64,000 nucleotides of DNA from Psychromonas sp. SP041 (GTDB taxonomy: Bacteria > Pseudomonadota > Gammaproteobacteria > Enterobacterales > Psychromonadaceae), in the NCBI RefSeq assembly GCF_000470315.2, contig NZ_CBRF02000007.1, positions 62,001 to 126,000 of the forward strand, read 5' to 3'. The notes under the pieces are model-generated. The model worked only from the letters and a program-made list of their open reading frames with translations. It did no database searches and was not told the DNA's origin. A program made the translations under genes and the position numbers. The stretch's first letter is position 1. Every line of letters begins with the position of its first letter. Positions 57,298 through 64,000 of the stretch are shown here, piece by piece.

Positions 57298-57371
57298 TAA
57301 GGCGTAAAAGTAGGGTCAAGTCTTGTTTTTTTACCTTTTAACAACAAAGATCTGGACATATATGGACGCTC

Positions 57372-57771
57372 TCTCGTAGTCAAGACGAGTTAATACAGAA
57401 CACGAAAATAGTTTCATGTTCGTCATGCTTTATAATCTTAAATACCTTCTCATTAACTCGCTTGTGATGACTGACTCAATGGGTTTATTGAATAAACCGT
57501 TCTGACATATATTCGAGCTATGGATAAATACCATGCTCCTGATGAATTGCGAACCAGAATACCAATGATAAAAAATCAACCAAGCGAACTATAAGTTCGT
57601 GTCCTTTGCTGGTTTCGTTCTGGTTGGCGTGAGCCTTTTCTTTTCATCTTAAAGCGACGGTTAGAGAGAAGTTAATACTTTTTAATTAAGCACTCTCTAG
57701 CGACCTAAACACCCATTCAGGCTCATGGCCTTTGTCCACAACAAGTTTCGCTAGAGAGTAAAACGGGTTAA
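57372..57771 (-). ncRNA. Conserved non-coding segment of the IS110 element, candidate bridge/seekRNA
   Basis: This 400-base stretch between transposase stop and element end is nearly identical to 63215-63612 in the second copy. It has no reading frame but contains ordered hairpins: ACTCTCTAGCG (57692-57702) pairs with CGCTAGAGAGT (57749-57759), with a smaller AGGC/GCCT stem inside. IS110-family elements are known to encode a bridge RNA (seekRNA) that guides target choice, and in the IS1111 group it lies downstream of the transposase. The exact RNA ends and guide loops cannot be fixed by eye. Confidence 0.5.
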
Positions 57772-58800
57772 TCATTGTGTTATTTCTTTTGCTATTTGTG
57801 GCGTGTAATAACTGTTTTTTTGAAGCAACGTCCACATAATGCGTGCTAGCTTATGTGCCGTGGCAACCGCGGTGCAATTGAAGCTTTTTCGTTCTCTTAA
57901 TTGGCAAACCCATTGGTTTAATGCATCTTGCTTTTTACCTGCATGGTTAATCATCGCACGCGCACCATGAATTAATAATGTTCGTAAATACTGGTCACCT
58001 CGTTTACTGATGCCAGTCATGATGCTTTTATTACCAGAGGCAAATTGTTTCGGTGCAAGACCTAACCACACTGCAAAATCTTTCGCACTAGCAAAGGCTT
58101 GCCCGTTACCGATTGAGGCAATAAAAGCAGAGGCATTGAGATAACCGATACCAGGTATGCTTAGTACAACCTTACCTAAAGGATGTCGCTCTATTTCTGA
58201 CTTTAATTTCTTTTCAATTTCTTTAATTCGATTATTTAACAGTGCGTATTCACTATAAACATCGTTAACTAACCATCTCAATGTCTCTGATAATGATTCA
58301 TCTGAGCATAAATCAATGAGTTTTTCATTAAATCCCTTATGGCCTACTGGGAAGATAATACCAAAATCAGTGAGTACGCCGCGTAACTGATTACTTGTTG
58401 CTATTCGAGTGCCCAATAATCTTTCACGTAAACGATGCAGTATTAATGCTTCTTGTTGTGCCATGGTTTTAATAGGAACAAAACGAATAAATGGACGGCA
58501 AGAGGCTTCAAAAATAGCGAGTGTATCGTTACTGTCATTCTTATTACCACGTACAAAAGGAGTGACATGTTGAGCCGGTATTAAACCAACATTATGCCCC
58601 ATAGACTCAAAGGTACGACCCCAATAATGAGATGAATAACAAGCCTCCATCACCACACGACATTTAATTTGCATCTGCATAAATTCAATCAATTGTTGTC
58701 TGTTTAGACGCTTATTGAATAACGTTTTACCTGTGTTAGTAAATCCCATTACTTGAAAAACATGCTTTGCTAGGTCAATTGATATTGTGCTAAGTTTCAT
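57772..58800 (-). CDS. IS110-family DEDD transposase
   Basis: This 342-residue transposase has an N-terminal RuvC-like DEDD domain with Asp9 (SIDLAKHVFQV), Glu52 (VMEACYSSHYWG), Asp89 and Asp92 (KNDSND), and a C-terminal Tnp_20 domain containing SIPGIGYLNA, ASIGNGQAF and SGNKSIMTGISKRG, where the conserved catalytic Ser lies. Both halves look intact. The C-terminal part is repeated, slightly diverged, in the copy at the window end. Confidence 0.95.
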   Translation of the reverse strand: MKLSTISIDLAKHVFQVMGFTNTGKTLFNKRLNRQQLIEFMQMQIKCRVVMEACYSSHYWGRTFESMGHNVGLIPAQHVTPFVRGNKNDSNDTLAIFEASCRPFIRFVPIKTMAQQEALILHRLRERLLGTRIATSNQLRGVLTDFGIIFPVGHKGFNEKLIDLCSDESLSETLRWLVNDVYSEYALLNNRIKEIEKKLKSEIERHPLGKVVLSIPGIGYLNASAFIASIGNGQAFASAKDFAVWLGLAPKQFASGNKSIMTGISKRGDQYLRTLLIHGARAMINHAGKKQDALNQWVCQLRERKSFNCTAVATAHKLARIMWTLLQKNSYYTPQIAKEITQ

Positions 58801-58958
58801 GATGGACGCTCCTTAAGTTAACTATTGATATTACATTAGTTTGGCGCATTGACGCCGTATTGGGGAGCGTCCATCTCATCACCCATCTATTTGAATAATT
58901 GCCATCGTTAAACTATCTTTTATAAATGCGTGTTTTTGCATTTAGGAGGTAGTTTATT

Positions 58959-59952
58959 ATGACTCAATCTCGCCAATCACAAGTATCATTATCTGATACA
59001 CCTTATTACCACTGTATTTCACGTTGTGTTCGTAGAGCTTACTTATGTGGTGAAGATAAATACACCGAAAAATCCTTTGAACATCGCCGCCAGTGGGTTG
59101 TTGAGCGAATGCATTACCTTTAATATTGATATCTGCGCTTACGCTATCATGTCCAACCATTATCATCTCGTATTGCACATAGATGAGCAACATAATGAAA
59201 GCCTAACGCATGAAGAAGTTTGTGAGCGTTGGTGTCAGCTCTATTCGACACCTGTATTAGTTGAGCGTTGGCAAAACGAACAAACCACCTCAGAAGCCGA
59301 AAATAAAGCCGCATTAACCATTATTAATGGATGGAGAGGGCGATTAGCTGATATTTCATGGTTTATGCGCTGTTTAAATGAATTCATTGCGCGAAAAGCG
59401 AATAAAGAAGATGAATGTTCAGGGCGTTTCTGGGAAGGACGTTTTAAGTCTCAAGCTTTATTGGATGAAGATGCACTATTAACCTGCATGGCTTATGTCG
59501 ACCTAAATCCAATTCGCGCCAAAATGGCAGCTAGCGTTGAAACATCAGAATATACCTCCGCTTATGAGCGCCTATTACCTTGCAAAAAAGCTGGTGTTGC
59601 TCAACCACAAGAAAAACCGTCAGATTTATATGATAAGAAACCACTGTTTGGCTTTATTGGTGATGAAATTCAAAATGATACGCAGGGTATTCCATTTTCA
59701 CTATTAGATTACATCGAGCTTGTCGATTGGAGTGGCCGTATTATTCGAGAAGATAAACGGGGGGCTATTTCAAGCCAACGTCCAAGAATACTCTCCACTC
59801 TTGGTTTAGATAATGATACTTGGTTATCACTAGCTAGTAGTTTTGGAAAAGATTATCACGGAGCGGTGGGCTCTTTAGAAGCATTAGCTGCTTATGCAGG
59901 TAACACAGGCAAACGTTGGATAGCCAGTAAAAATCAATTACGACTGCATTAA
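58959..59952 (+). pseudogene. REP-associated tyrosine (Y1) transposase, frameshifted
   Basis: A start at 58959 with GGAGGT upstream opens MTQSRQSQVSLSDTPYYHC and reads 49 codons through RRAYLCGED to ERMHYL before a TAA at 59121. The rest of the protein continues in the next frame as FNIDICAYAIMSNHYHLVLH with the HUH motif (HYH), then AYVDLNPIRA with the catalytic Tyr. The join needs a single frame change near 59115-59125, and about three residues usual at that point are missing, so a small deletion is likely. Y1/RAYT enzymes mobilise REP-type palindromes. Confidence 0.85.
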
Positions 59953-60211
59953 GTCGCGTATTTTTATTTAAAACAAAATAAACACATTATTAGCAGCGGC
60001 TAACATCAGTCATACCTGAAAAAGTCATTATTTGCGTAAAACTTCTCTTAATTTATGATTTTCTACTATCAAAAGTTTTTAGATTACCGTTTTAATAATG
60101 GAAATAGGATTATGTTTGATGGTTTAAGTCGATGGATGTCCGCATTTTCCCTCACTTTATAGTGAAATACCAGGCAAGTCTGCTTCTAGTCGCTTACTAA
60201 TTAGTAGTGCT
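59953..60211. other. Spacer with remnant reading frames before the effector-like gene
   Basis: A 16-codon frame opens at an ATG at 60112 (GGAAATAGGATT upstream, MFDGLSRWMSAF) and stops at 60162. The frame of the following effector gene is open back to 60128 (DGCPHFPSLYSEIPG). The pattern suggests a decayed 5' end rather than an intact start. Confidence 0.5.
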
Positions 60212-61762
60212 TTGATTAACTCATTTGTTGATCCGCTTCATTCTACAGGATTAAAAACGAATCCAAATTACTTAAATGATTATAAGCAATGGATAGAAGA
60301 CTACGAAAAAGCATTACATTACAGCAAAGTTAAAAATCCTGCCGCAGCAAAGAAGGCAAATGCAGAATTATTAAAGTTAAAAGCGAATAAACCTTGGGTT
60401 ATTTTGTTAAATAGTGATGATATAATGTCAACGCATCGCGTTAAACAAGTTGAGCAAATAAATCATTTGTTAAATAAAACCGGAGAGGTAGTGAAAACCG
60501 GTATTGTGTGGGGCGGAGTTGTTTTAAACCTTTGGAATGTTGCAGAAACTGAAATTCCAAATGAATTGAGTTTTGATTTTAAAAAAAATCCTGATTCAGC
60601 CAAAAAAACCTACGCTTATGTATCAAATATGGCTTATTTAGCTCAATCTATTACAGGGCTTTTTTCTAGCGCTGAAGACAACCTTATTAAGATGGTTACT
60701 GAAAATGAAAGTATCAATAAAGGGAGAGGATTCTATAAAGTAACTGCTGAACTGCGTGAGGGAGATAAAATATTATTAAGACTTTCACTAGCTGAAGCTA
60801 AAGTAGCTTATGGAAAAACAACGGGTGCAGCGCTTTATAAATTGATAAAGAGTTTTCGATTATTTATTGGAGTACTAGGTGTATTTACTGTAATTGCAAC
60901 TGCGCTTGAAGTTGTTCCTTTATATCATAAATTGACTGGCTCAAATAAACAACGTTTAAATAACATTGAATATGGTTTAACCACTATTAAAGCAGCCTCT
61001 GTTGGAGTTATGCTGCTAGGTGGCGTGTATCAGGGATTATTGTATTTTAGAGTTTTTGCTGGTTTCGCTTGGGCAGGTCCTGTTTTAGCGATTGCCGGGA
61101 TTGTTTATTTGGCGGTTACTCTCGCTTTACTTTATTATTCTCGTACGGATATAGACTTATGGCTGAATAACTGTCGGTTTGGTAAAAAACCTAATAGTAA
61201 CTGGGTAAACGCTCCTTTATTAGAGTTACAAAAATTACAAGATGTTTTATTAGTGCCAAGTGTTTACGCAAAATCCCTCATCGTATTAAGTGCACCTGAT
61301 ACAATAGACAAGAATACACAACCTGAAGATTTTAAGATGGATACAACGGGAACTTGGTTAATCTTATATCTTCCTGGTGATGATTGGTTAATTGATATAG
61401 CAGAATTTAATAATGAAAAATTTGTCCTTAATAGAAAAATTATTAATAGTTTTCCTCGTTATTTAACCAAATCACAATATGAGTCAATTCAAGAAAATGG
61501 TTTTCCTCAATCTTTCTCTGAACCCATTCCTGGTGGAAGTAGTTCAGAGAATTCTGGCTTGTATTTATTTGGCTTACCTTTTGAGAAAAATAACAGTAAA
61601 CTTTTAATTAAATTACAACAATTGAGTAGTCATAAATCTCGAGTATATGAAGTTAAGATGAATTTAACTGGGAAAGTATTGACTGAAACAAAGGTACCCT
61701 TTCCAGAAGGGCCGGGACCTATTAGTATGAATCTGATCCCAATCTCCAACAATCATAGTTAA
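60212..61762 (+). CDS. VasX/BTH_I2691-like type VI effector, C-terminal portion (5' end probably lost)
   Basis: At 516 residues this is about half the length of VasX-type effectors. A central block of hydrophobic helices (about 210-235, 255-275, 283-312) is followed by DIDLWLNNCRFGKKPNSNWV, a segment I associate with the C-terminal region of BTH_I2691/VasX-family membrane-disrupting effectors, and then a soluble beta-rich domain. The N-terminal MIX/PH-like part is missing. The only start is a TTG at 60212 with no ribosome-binding site, and the frame is open upstream to 60128. A TsiV2-like immunity gene and a PAAR gene follow. Assignment is by resemblance. Confidence 0.6.
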   Translation: MINSFVDPLHSTGLKTNPNYLNDYKQWIEDYEKALHYSKVKNPAAAKKANAELLKLKANKPWVILLNSDDIMSTHRVKQVEQINHLLNKTGEVVKTGIVWGGVVLNLWNVAETEIPNELSFDFKKNPDSAKKTYAYVSNMAYLAQSITGLFSSAEDNLIKMVTENESINKGRGFYKVTAELREGDKILLRLSLAEAKVAYGKTTGAALYKLIKSFRLFIGVLGVFTVIATALEVVPLYHKLTGSNKQRLNNIEYGLTTIKAASVGVMLLGGVYQGLLYFRVFAGFAWAGPVLAIAGIVYLAVTLALLYYSRTDIDLWLNNCRFGKKPNSNWVNAPLLELQKLQDVLLVPSVYAKSLIVLSAPDTIDKNTQPEDFKMDTTGTWLILYLPGDDWLIDIAEFNNEKFVLNRKIINSFPRYLTKSQYESIQENGFPQSFSEPIPGGSSSENSGLYLFGLPFEKNNSKLLIKLQQLSSHKSRVYEVKMNLTGKVLTETKVPFPEGPGPISMNLIPISNNHS

Positions 61763-61802
61763 TCAATAATTAGATAAAAGAATTAATATAGGTAAATATA
61801 TA

Positions 61803-62600
61803 ATGTCCCATTTAATACAACGACCAGATTACATTCAATATAGCCAAGTAGGTTTAGAAAAGGGAAGGTACACCGTTGAAGACAGAGAAAAGCTAGAAGA
61901 TGAACCTGCAATATTTCAATGGGAGGTTCCTTATGCTTTTATGTTCGAAGAAGGGCCTATTAAATTACATTTAAAAGCTTTAAGTATTATGTGTGTGCCT
62001 TATTTACTTTGTTTTCTATATTCCATCTATAATTCTATTAATCATAATAGAAGCCCCTGGGAAGATAACGGTATATTTGTTTTTTTTGGTGTTTTTATTG
62101 TTTTTGCTTACAGCCTCTTTTGGTATATTTCACGCACTCAATATTACCATGTTGTATATAAAATAACGGAGTCAGGTATTTTAAGGGATGTGTTAAAACG
62201 CTACCCTAAGTTTCGTTACCGTAAACAAGACCCAGCTAAATTAATGTACTTTCTTCGCTTTGTGTCCATTCCCTTAATAATAATGGCACTTGTCATTGAC
62301 CCGCTATTATTAGCAGGGGCTGCAGGTGCTGTTTTTTTATCTTTTGTGCGTTTTCCTGCTGATGAAGGCGAACGCGCCGATTATATTCCATCATTTTGGA
62401 ATAAGCCCAATTTACCTGAAGAAAAAAAATTATCTTATATTAATATTAGCAACAAACGAAAAATAATTGATGTTTTAAGTAAAGATGGCTCTAAAGGTGT
62501 AATTATACAGTGTACTTCTAATAATTTTGAAGAAGTTAAAACCTTTATCATAAACAAGCTTCCAAATGCTGAACTTGATGATGTACCTGCATATACCTAA
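61803..62600 (+). CDS. Membrane immunity protein candidate (TsiV2-like)
   Basis: This 265-residue protein has a polar N-terminus with QWEVPYAFMFEEGPIKLH, two helices at about 62-80 and 93-110, another hydrophobic region at about 150-178, and a soluble C-terminal domain. Size, topology and position 40 bases after the effector-like gene resemble the TsiV2 immunity partner of VasX. AGGT precedes the ATG. It would sit in the inner membrane and block self-intoxication. Assignment is by context. Confidence 0.6.
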   Translation: MSHLIQRPDYIQYSQVGLEKGRYTVEDREKLEDEPAIFQWEVPYAFMFEEGPIKLHLKALSIMCVPYLLCFLYSIYNSINHNRSPWEDNGIFVFFGVFIVFAYSLFWYISRTQYYHVVYKITESGILRDVLKRYPKFRYRKQDPAKLMYFLRFVSIPLIIMALVIDPLLLAGAAGAVFLSFVRFPADEGERADYIPSFWNKPNLPEEKKLSYINISNKRKIIDVLSKDGSKGVIIQCTSNNFEEVKTFIINKLPNAELDDVPAYT

Positions 62601-62660
62601 AATATCTAAGTTTAAATTTATTTATAATGTACTCTTTATGTAGTACTTACAGGAAGAATA

Positions 62661-62948
62661 ATGGGTAAACCAGCAGCAACTATTTCAAGTTATCACATGT
62701 GCCCCAACAAAACGGCTAAAAAACCACACGTGGGTGGGCCTATTGTTGCAGGTGCGGCTAATGTATTCATTGGCGGTTTACCAGTGGCATTAATTGGTGA
62801 TAAATGTGTGTGTGAAGGACCCCCTGATGCAATTGCTGCAGGCTCAGCCACTGTCACTGTTAATGGTAAAGGCATCGCGCGTTTAGGTGATGCTACCGTT
62901 CATGGTGGTAAAATCATGGAAGGTAATCCAACTGTCTTGGTGGGTTAA
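62661..62948 (+). CDS. PAAR-domain spike-tip protein
   Basis: This 95-residue protein is a stand-alone PAAR domain: it begins MGKPAATISSYHMCPNK and has the repeated glycine-rich beta turns FIGGLPVALIGDKC, AGSATVTVNGKGIARLGD and EGNPTVLVG. PAAR proteins sharpen the VgrG spike of type VI secretion systems and carry effectors. Cys and His residues are in the expected zinc-binding places. AGGAAGA gives a strong ribosome-binding site. No VgrG, Hcp or sheath gene is present in the window. Confidence 0.92.
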   Translation: MGKPAATISSYHMCPNKTAKKPHVGGPIVAGAANVFIGGLPVALIGDKCVCEGPPDAIAAGSATVTVNGKGIARLGDATVHGGKIMEGNPTVLVG

Positions 62949-63027
62949 ACTAAATAATGATTATTCTTACTGACACTTGTCAAGGTAACTTTGTCTGTTG
63001 TACGCCTGTTGTTTGGACGTGCTTTCA

Positions 63028-63190
63028 ATGAGCTTATTAACTGAATTGCTTGCGCAGCGCGAGCAATTTATTAACGCCGATTATGCATACAAAAGTAACG
63101 TTGATAAAAACCGATTACAGTTATTAGCTTGTGCGCGTTTACTTGCTAAGAAAAATCACCCTTTCTTTGCTGAGACTCAACCAAGAAAAA
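63028..63190 (+). pseudogene. 5' fragment of a gene cut by the second IS110 copy
   Basis: An ATG at 63028 opens MSLLTELLAQREQFINADYA and reads about 55 residues of native sequence, up to ETQPRKK, before it enters the IS110 end (AGATCTGGACATAT from 63190) and stops at 63222 inside the element. A short frame of 24 codons from 62957 (MIILTDTCQGNFVCC) ends overlapping this ATG (ATGA), and might be a coupled leader or the remains of the true start. The product is not recognised. Its position behind PAAR suggests a type VI accessory or effector gene. Confidence 0.65.
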
Positions 63191-63214
63191 AGATCTGGAC
63201 ATATATGGACGCTC

Positions 63215-63612
63215 TCTCGTAGTCAAGACGAGTTGATAGAGAACACGAAAATAGTTCCATGTTCGTCATGCTTTATAATCTTAAATACCTTCTCATTAAC
63301 TCGCTTGTGATGACTGACTCAATGGGTTTATTGAATAAACCGTTCTGACATATATTCGAGCTATGGATAAATACCATGCTCCTGATGAGTTGCGAACCAG
63401 AATACCAATGATAAAAAATCAACCAAGCGAACTATAAGTTCGTGTCCTTTGCTGGTTTCGTTCTGGTTGGCGTGAGCCTTTTCTTTTCATCTTAAAGCGA
63501 CGGTTAGAGAAGTTAATACTTTTTAATTAAGCACTCTCTAGCGACCTAAACAGCCATTCAGGCTCATGGCCTTTGTCCAGAGCAGGTTTCGCTAGATAGT
63601 AAAACGGGTGAA
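63215..63612 (-). ncRNA. Candidate bridge/seekRNA segment of the second IS110 copy
   Basis: Counterpart of 57372-57771. The 11-bp stem arms are kept except for one mismatch in the right arm (CGCTAGATAGT). Conservation of a non-coding segment between copies supports a functional RNA. Confidence 0.45.
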
Positions 63613-64000
63613 TCATTGTGTTATTTCTTTTGCTATTTGTGGCGTGTAATAACTGTGTTTTTGAAGCAATGTCCACATAATGCGAGCCAATTTATGTGCA
63701 GTAGCAACGGCTGTACAATTGAAGCTTTTTCGCTCTCTTAATTGGCAAACCCATTGGTTTAACGCATCTTGCTTTTTACCGGCAGTATTAACGACGGCAC
63801 GCGCACCATGAATAAGCATTTTTCGTAAATATCCATCACCACGCTTACTGATGCCTGTCATGATACTCTTATTACCAGAGGCAAATTGTTTCGGTGTAAG
63901 ACCTAACCACACTGCAAAATCTTTCGCACTAGCAAAGGCTTGCCCGTTACCGATTGAGGCAATAAAAGCAGAGGCATTGAGATAACCGATACCAGGTATG
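63613..64000 (-). CDS. IS110-family transposase, C-terminal part (cut by window edge)
   Basis: The visible 129 codons match the C-terminal third of the transposase at 57772, from IPGIGYLNASAF to the same EITQ end, with substitutions such as WLGLTPKQF for WLGLAPKQF and GDGYLRKML for GDQYLRTLL. The N-terminal DEDD half is outside the window. Confidence 0.92.
   Translation of the reverse strand, partial: IPGIGYLNASAFIASIGNGQAFASAKDFAVWLGLTPKQFASGNKSIMTGISKRGDGYLRKMLIHGARAVVNTAGKKQDALNQWVCQLRERKSFNCTAVATAHKLARIMWTLLQKHSYYTPQIAKEITQ

Larger units (their letters stand above)
57362..58874 (-). mobile_element. IS110-family insertion sequence (IS1111-like group), complete copy
   Basis: The element is bounded by inverted copies of ATGGACGCTC (57362-57371) and GAGCGTCCAT (58865-58874). 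A third copy of ATGGACGCTC lies at 58802-58811, right at the transposase start. It encodes one DEDD transposase on the minus strand and has a 400-base non-coding segment downstream of it. Subterminal inverted repeats and a 3' non-coding segment are traits of the IS1111 group. The shared flank AAAGATCTGGACATAT before the left repeat (also in copy 2) is either element end or target sequence. Confidence 0.85.
63205..64000 (-). mobile_element. IS110-family insertion sequence, second copy (cut by window edge)
   Basis: It starts at ATGGACGCTC (63205-63214), runs in the same orientation as the copy at 57362, and is still in the transposase gene when the window ends. The non-coding part is nearly the same as in copy 1, with scattered substitutions and one 2-base deletion near 63504. 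Confidence 0.9.

Noticed and set aside
57000-57383. Minus-strand frame of 127 codons
   Set aside because: It is antisense to the candidate immunity gene and runs into the IS110 end; composition looks like a shadow frame.

Overview
The window is an AT-rich chromosomal segment of a gammaproteobacterium. Gene order (trpEGDCFBA with a trpL attenuator, divergent rnm-yciO-rluB; yceD-rpmF-plsX-fabHDG-acpP-fabF-pabC-mltG-tmk-holB-tatD; ycgL-minCDE; pheST-ihfA) and protein sequences close to the E. coli and Vibrio versions point to a marine, Psychromonas- or Moritella-like member of the Alteromonadales/Vibrionales side of the class. The genus is inference; no rRNA gene is present to settle it.

Layout. 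1-2.3 kb: the first 48 codons of dadA, an SDR oxidoreductase behind a heptamer tandem repeat, and yciB. 2.3-9.4 kb: the complete tryptophan operon on the minus strand, with a readable leader peptide carrying tandem Trp codons and an attenuator. 9.4-13 kb: rnm, yciO, rluB, galU. 13-16 kb: a three-fold intergenic repeat, murQ, an lrgAB-like pair and a MITE-like repeat. 16-18 kb: purMN. 18-26 kb: DUF2066 gene, hda, DUF2069 gene, yfgD, ycgN, mltB, ycgL, minCDE, a periplasmic cyclophilin and a lipoprotein. 26-31.5 kb: an 880-base gap with an inverted pair of DnaA boxes, uvrB, a glutaredoxin, the second MITE-like copy, one unknown gene and a maf/yceF gene. 31.5-42.4 kb: the fatty-acid and cell-envelope cluster, with a FadR-like palindrome before acpP. 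42.5-54.4 kb: a YcgM-like FAH-family gene, pheST-ihfA, a cobB-type sirtuin, membrane and periplasmic unknowns, gph, a FAD oxidoreductase, an ABC exporter and a small DUF5363 gene.

54.5-64 kb is accessory DNA and the most interesting part. It holds a HEPN-domain gene bracketed by two ~190-bp direct repeats; a two-gene unit that looks like a membrane-active toxin with a small membrane immunity protein; an IS110-family element with a long conserved non-coding segment of the kind that encodes a bridge/seekRNA; a frameshifted Y1 (RAYT-type) transposase; a 5'-decayed VasX/BTH_I2691-like type VI effector with a TsiV2-like membrane immunity protein and a PAAR tip protein; and a small gene cut by a second IS110 copy that runs off the window. 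The accessory block therefore reads as an orphan type VI secretion effector/immunity island being shuffled by IS110 elements, with no secretion-apparatus genes in view.

The core genes work as compact operons (many 1-8 base overlaps). Starts were moved where ribosome-binding sites or family alignment argue for it (trpCF, rnm, rluB, murQ, lrgB, purM, hda, minE, tmk, cobB, the toxin gene). Two genes too short for ordinary ORF calling are added (rpmF and a DUF5363 gene), as is the 17-codon trpL.
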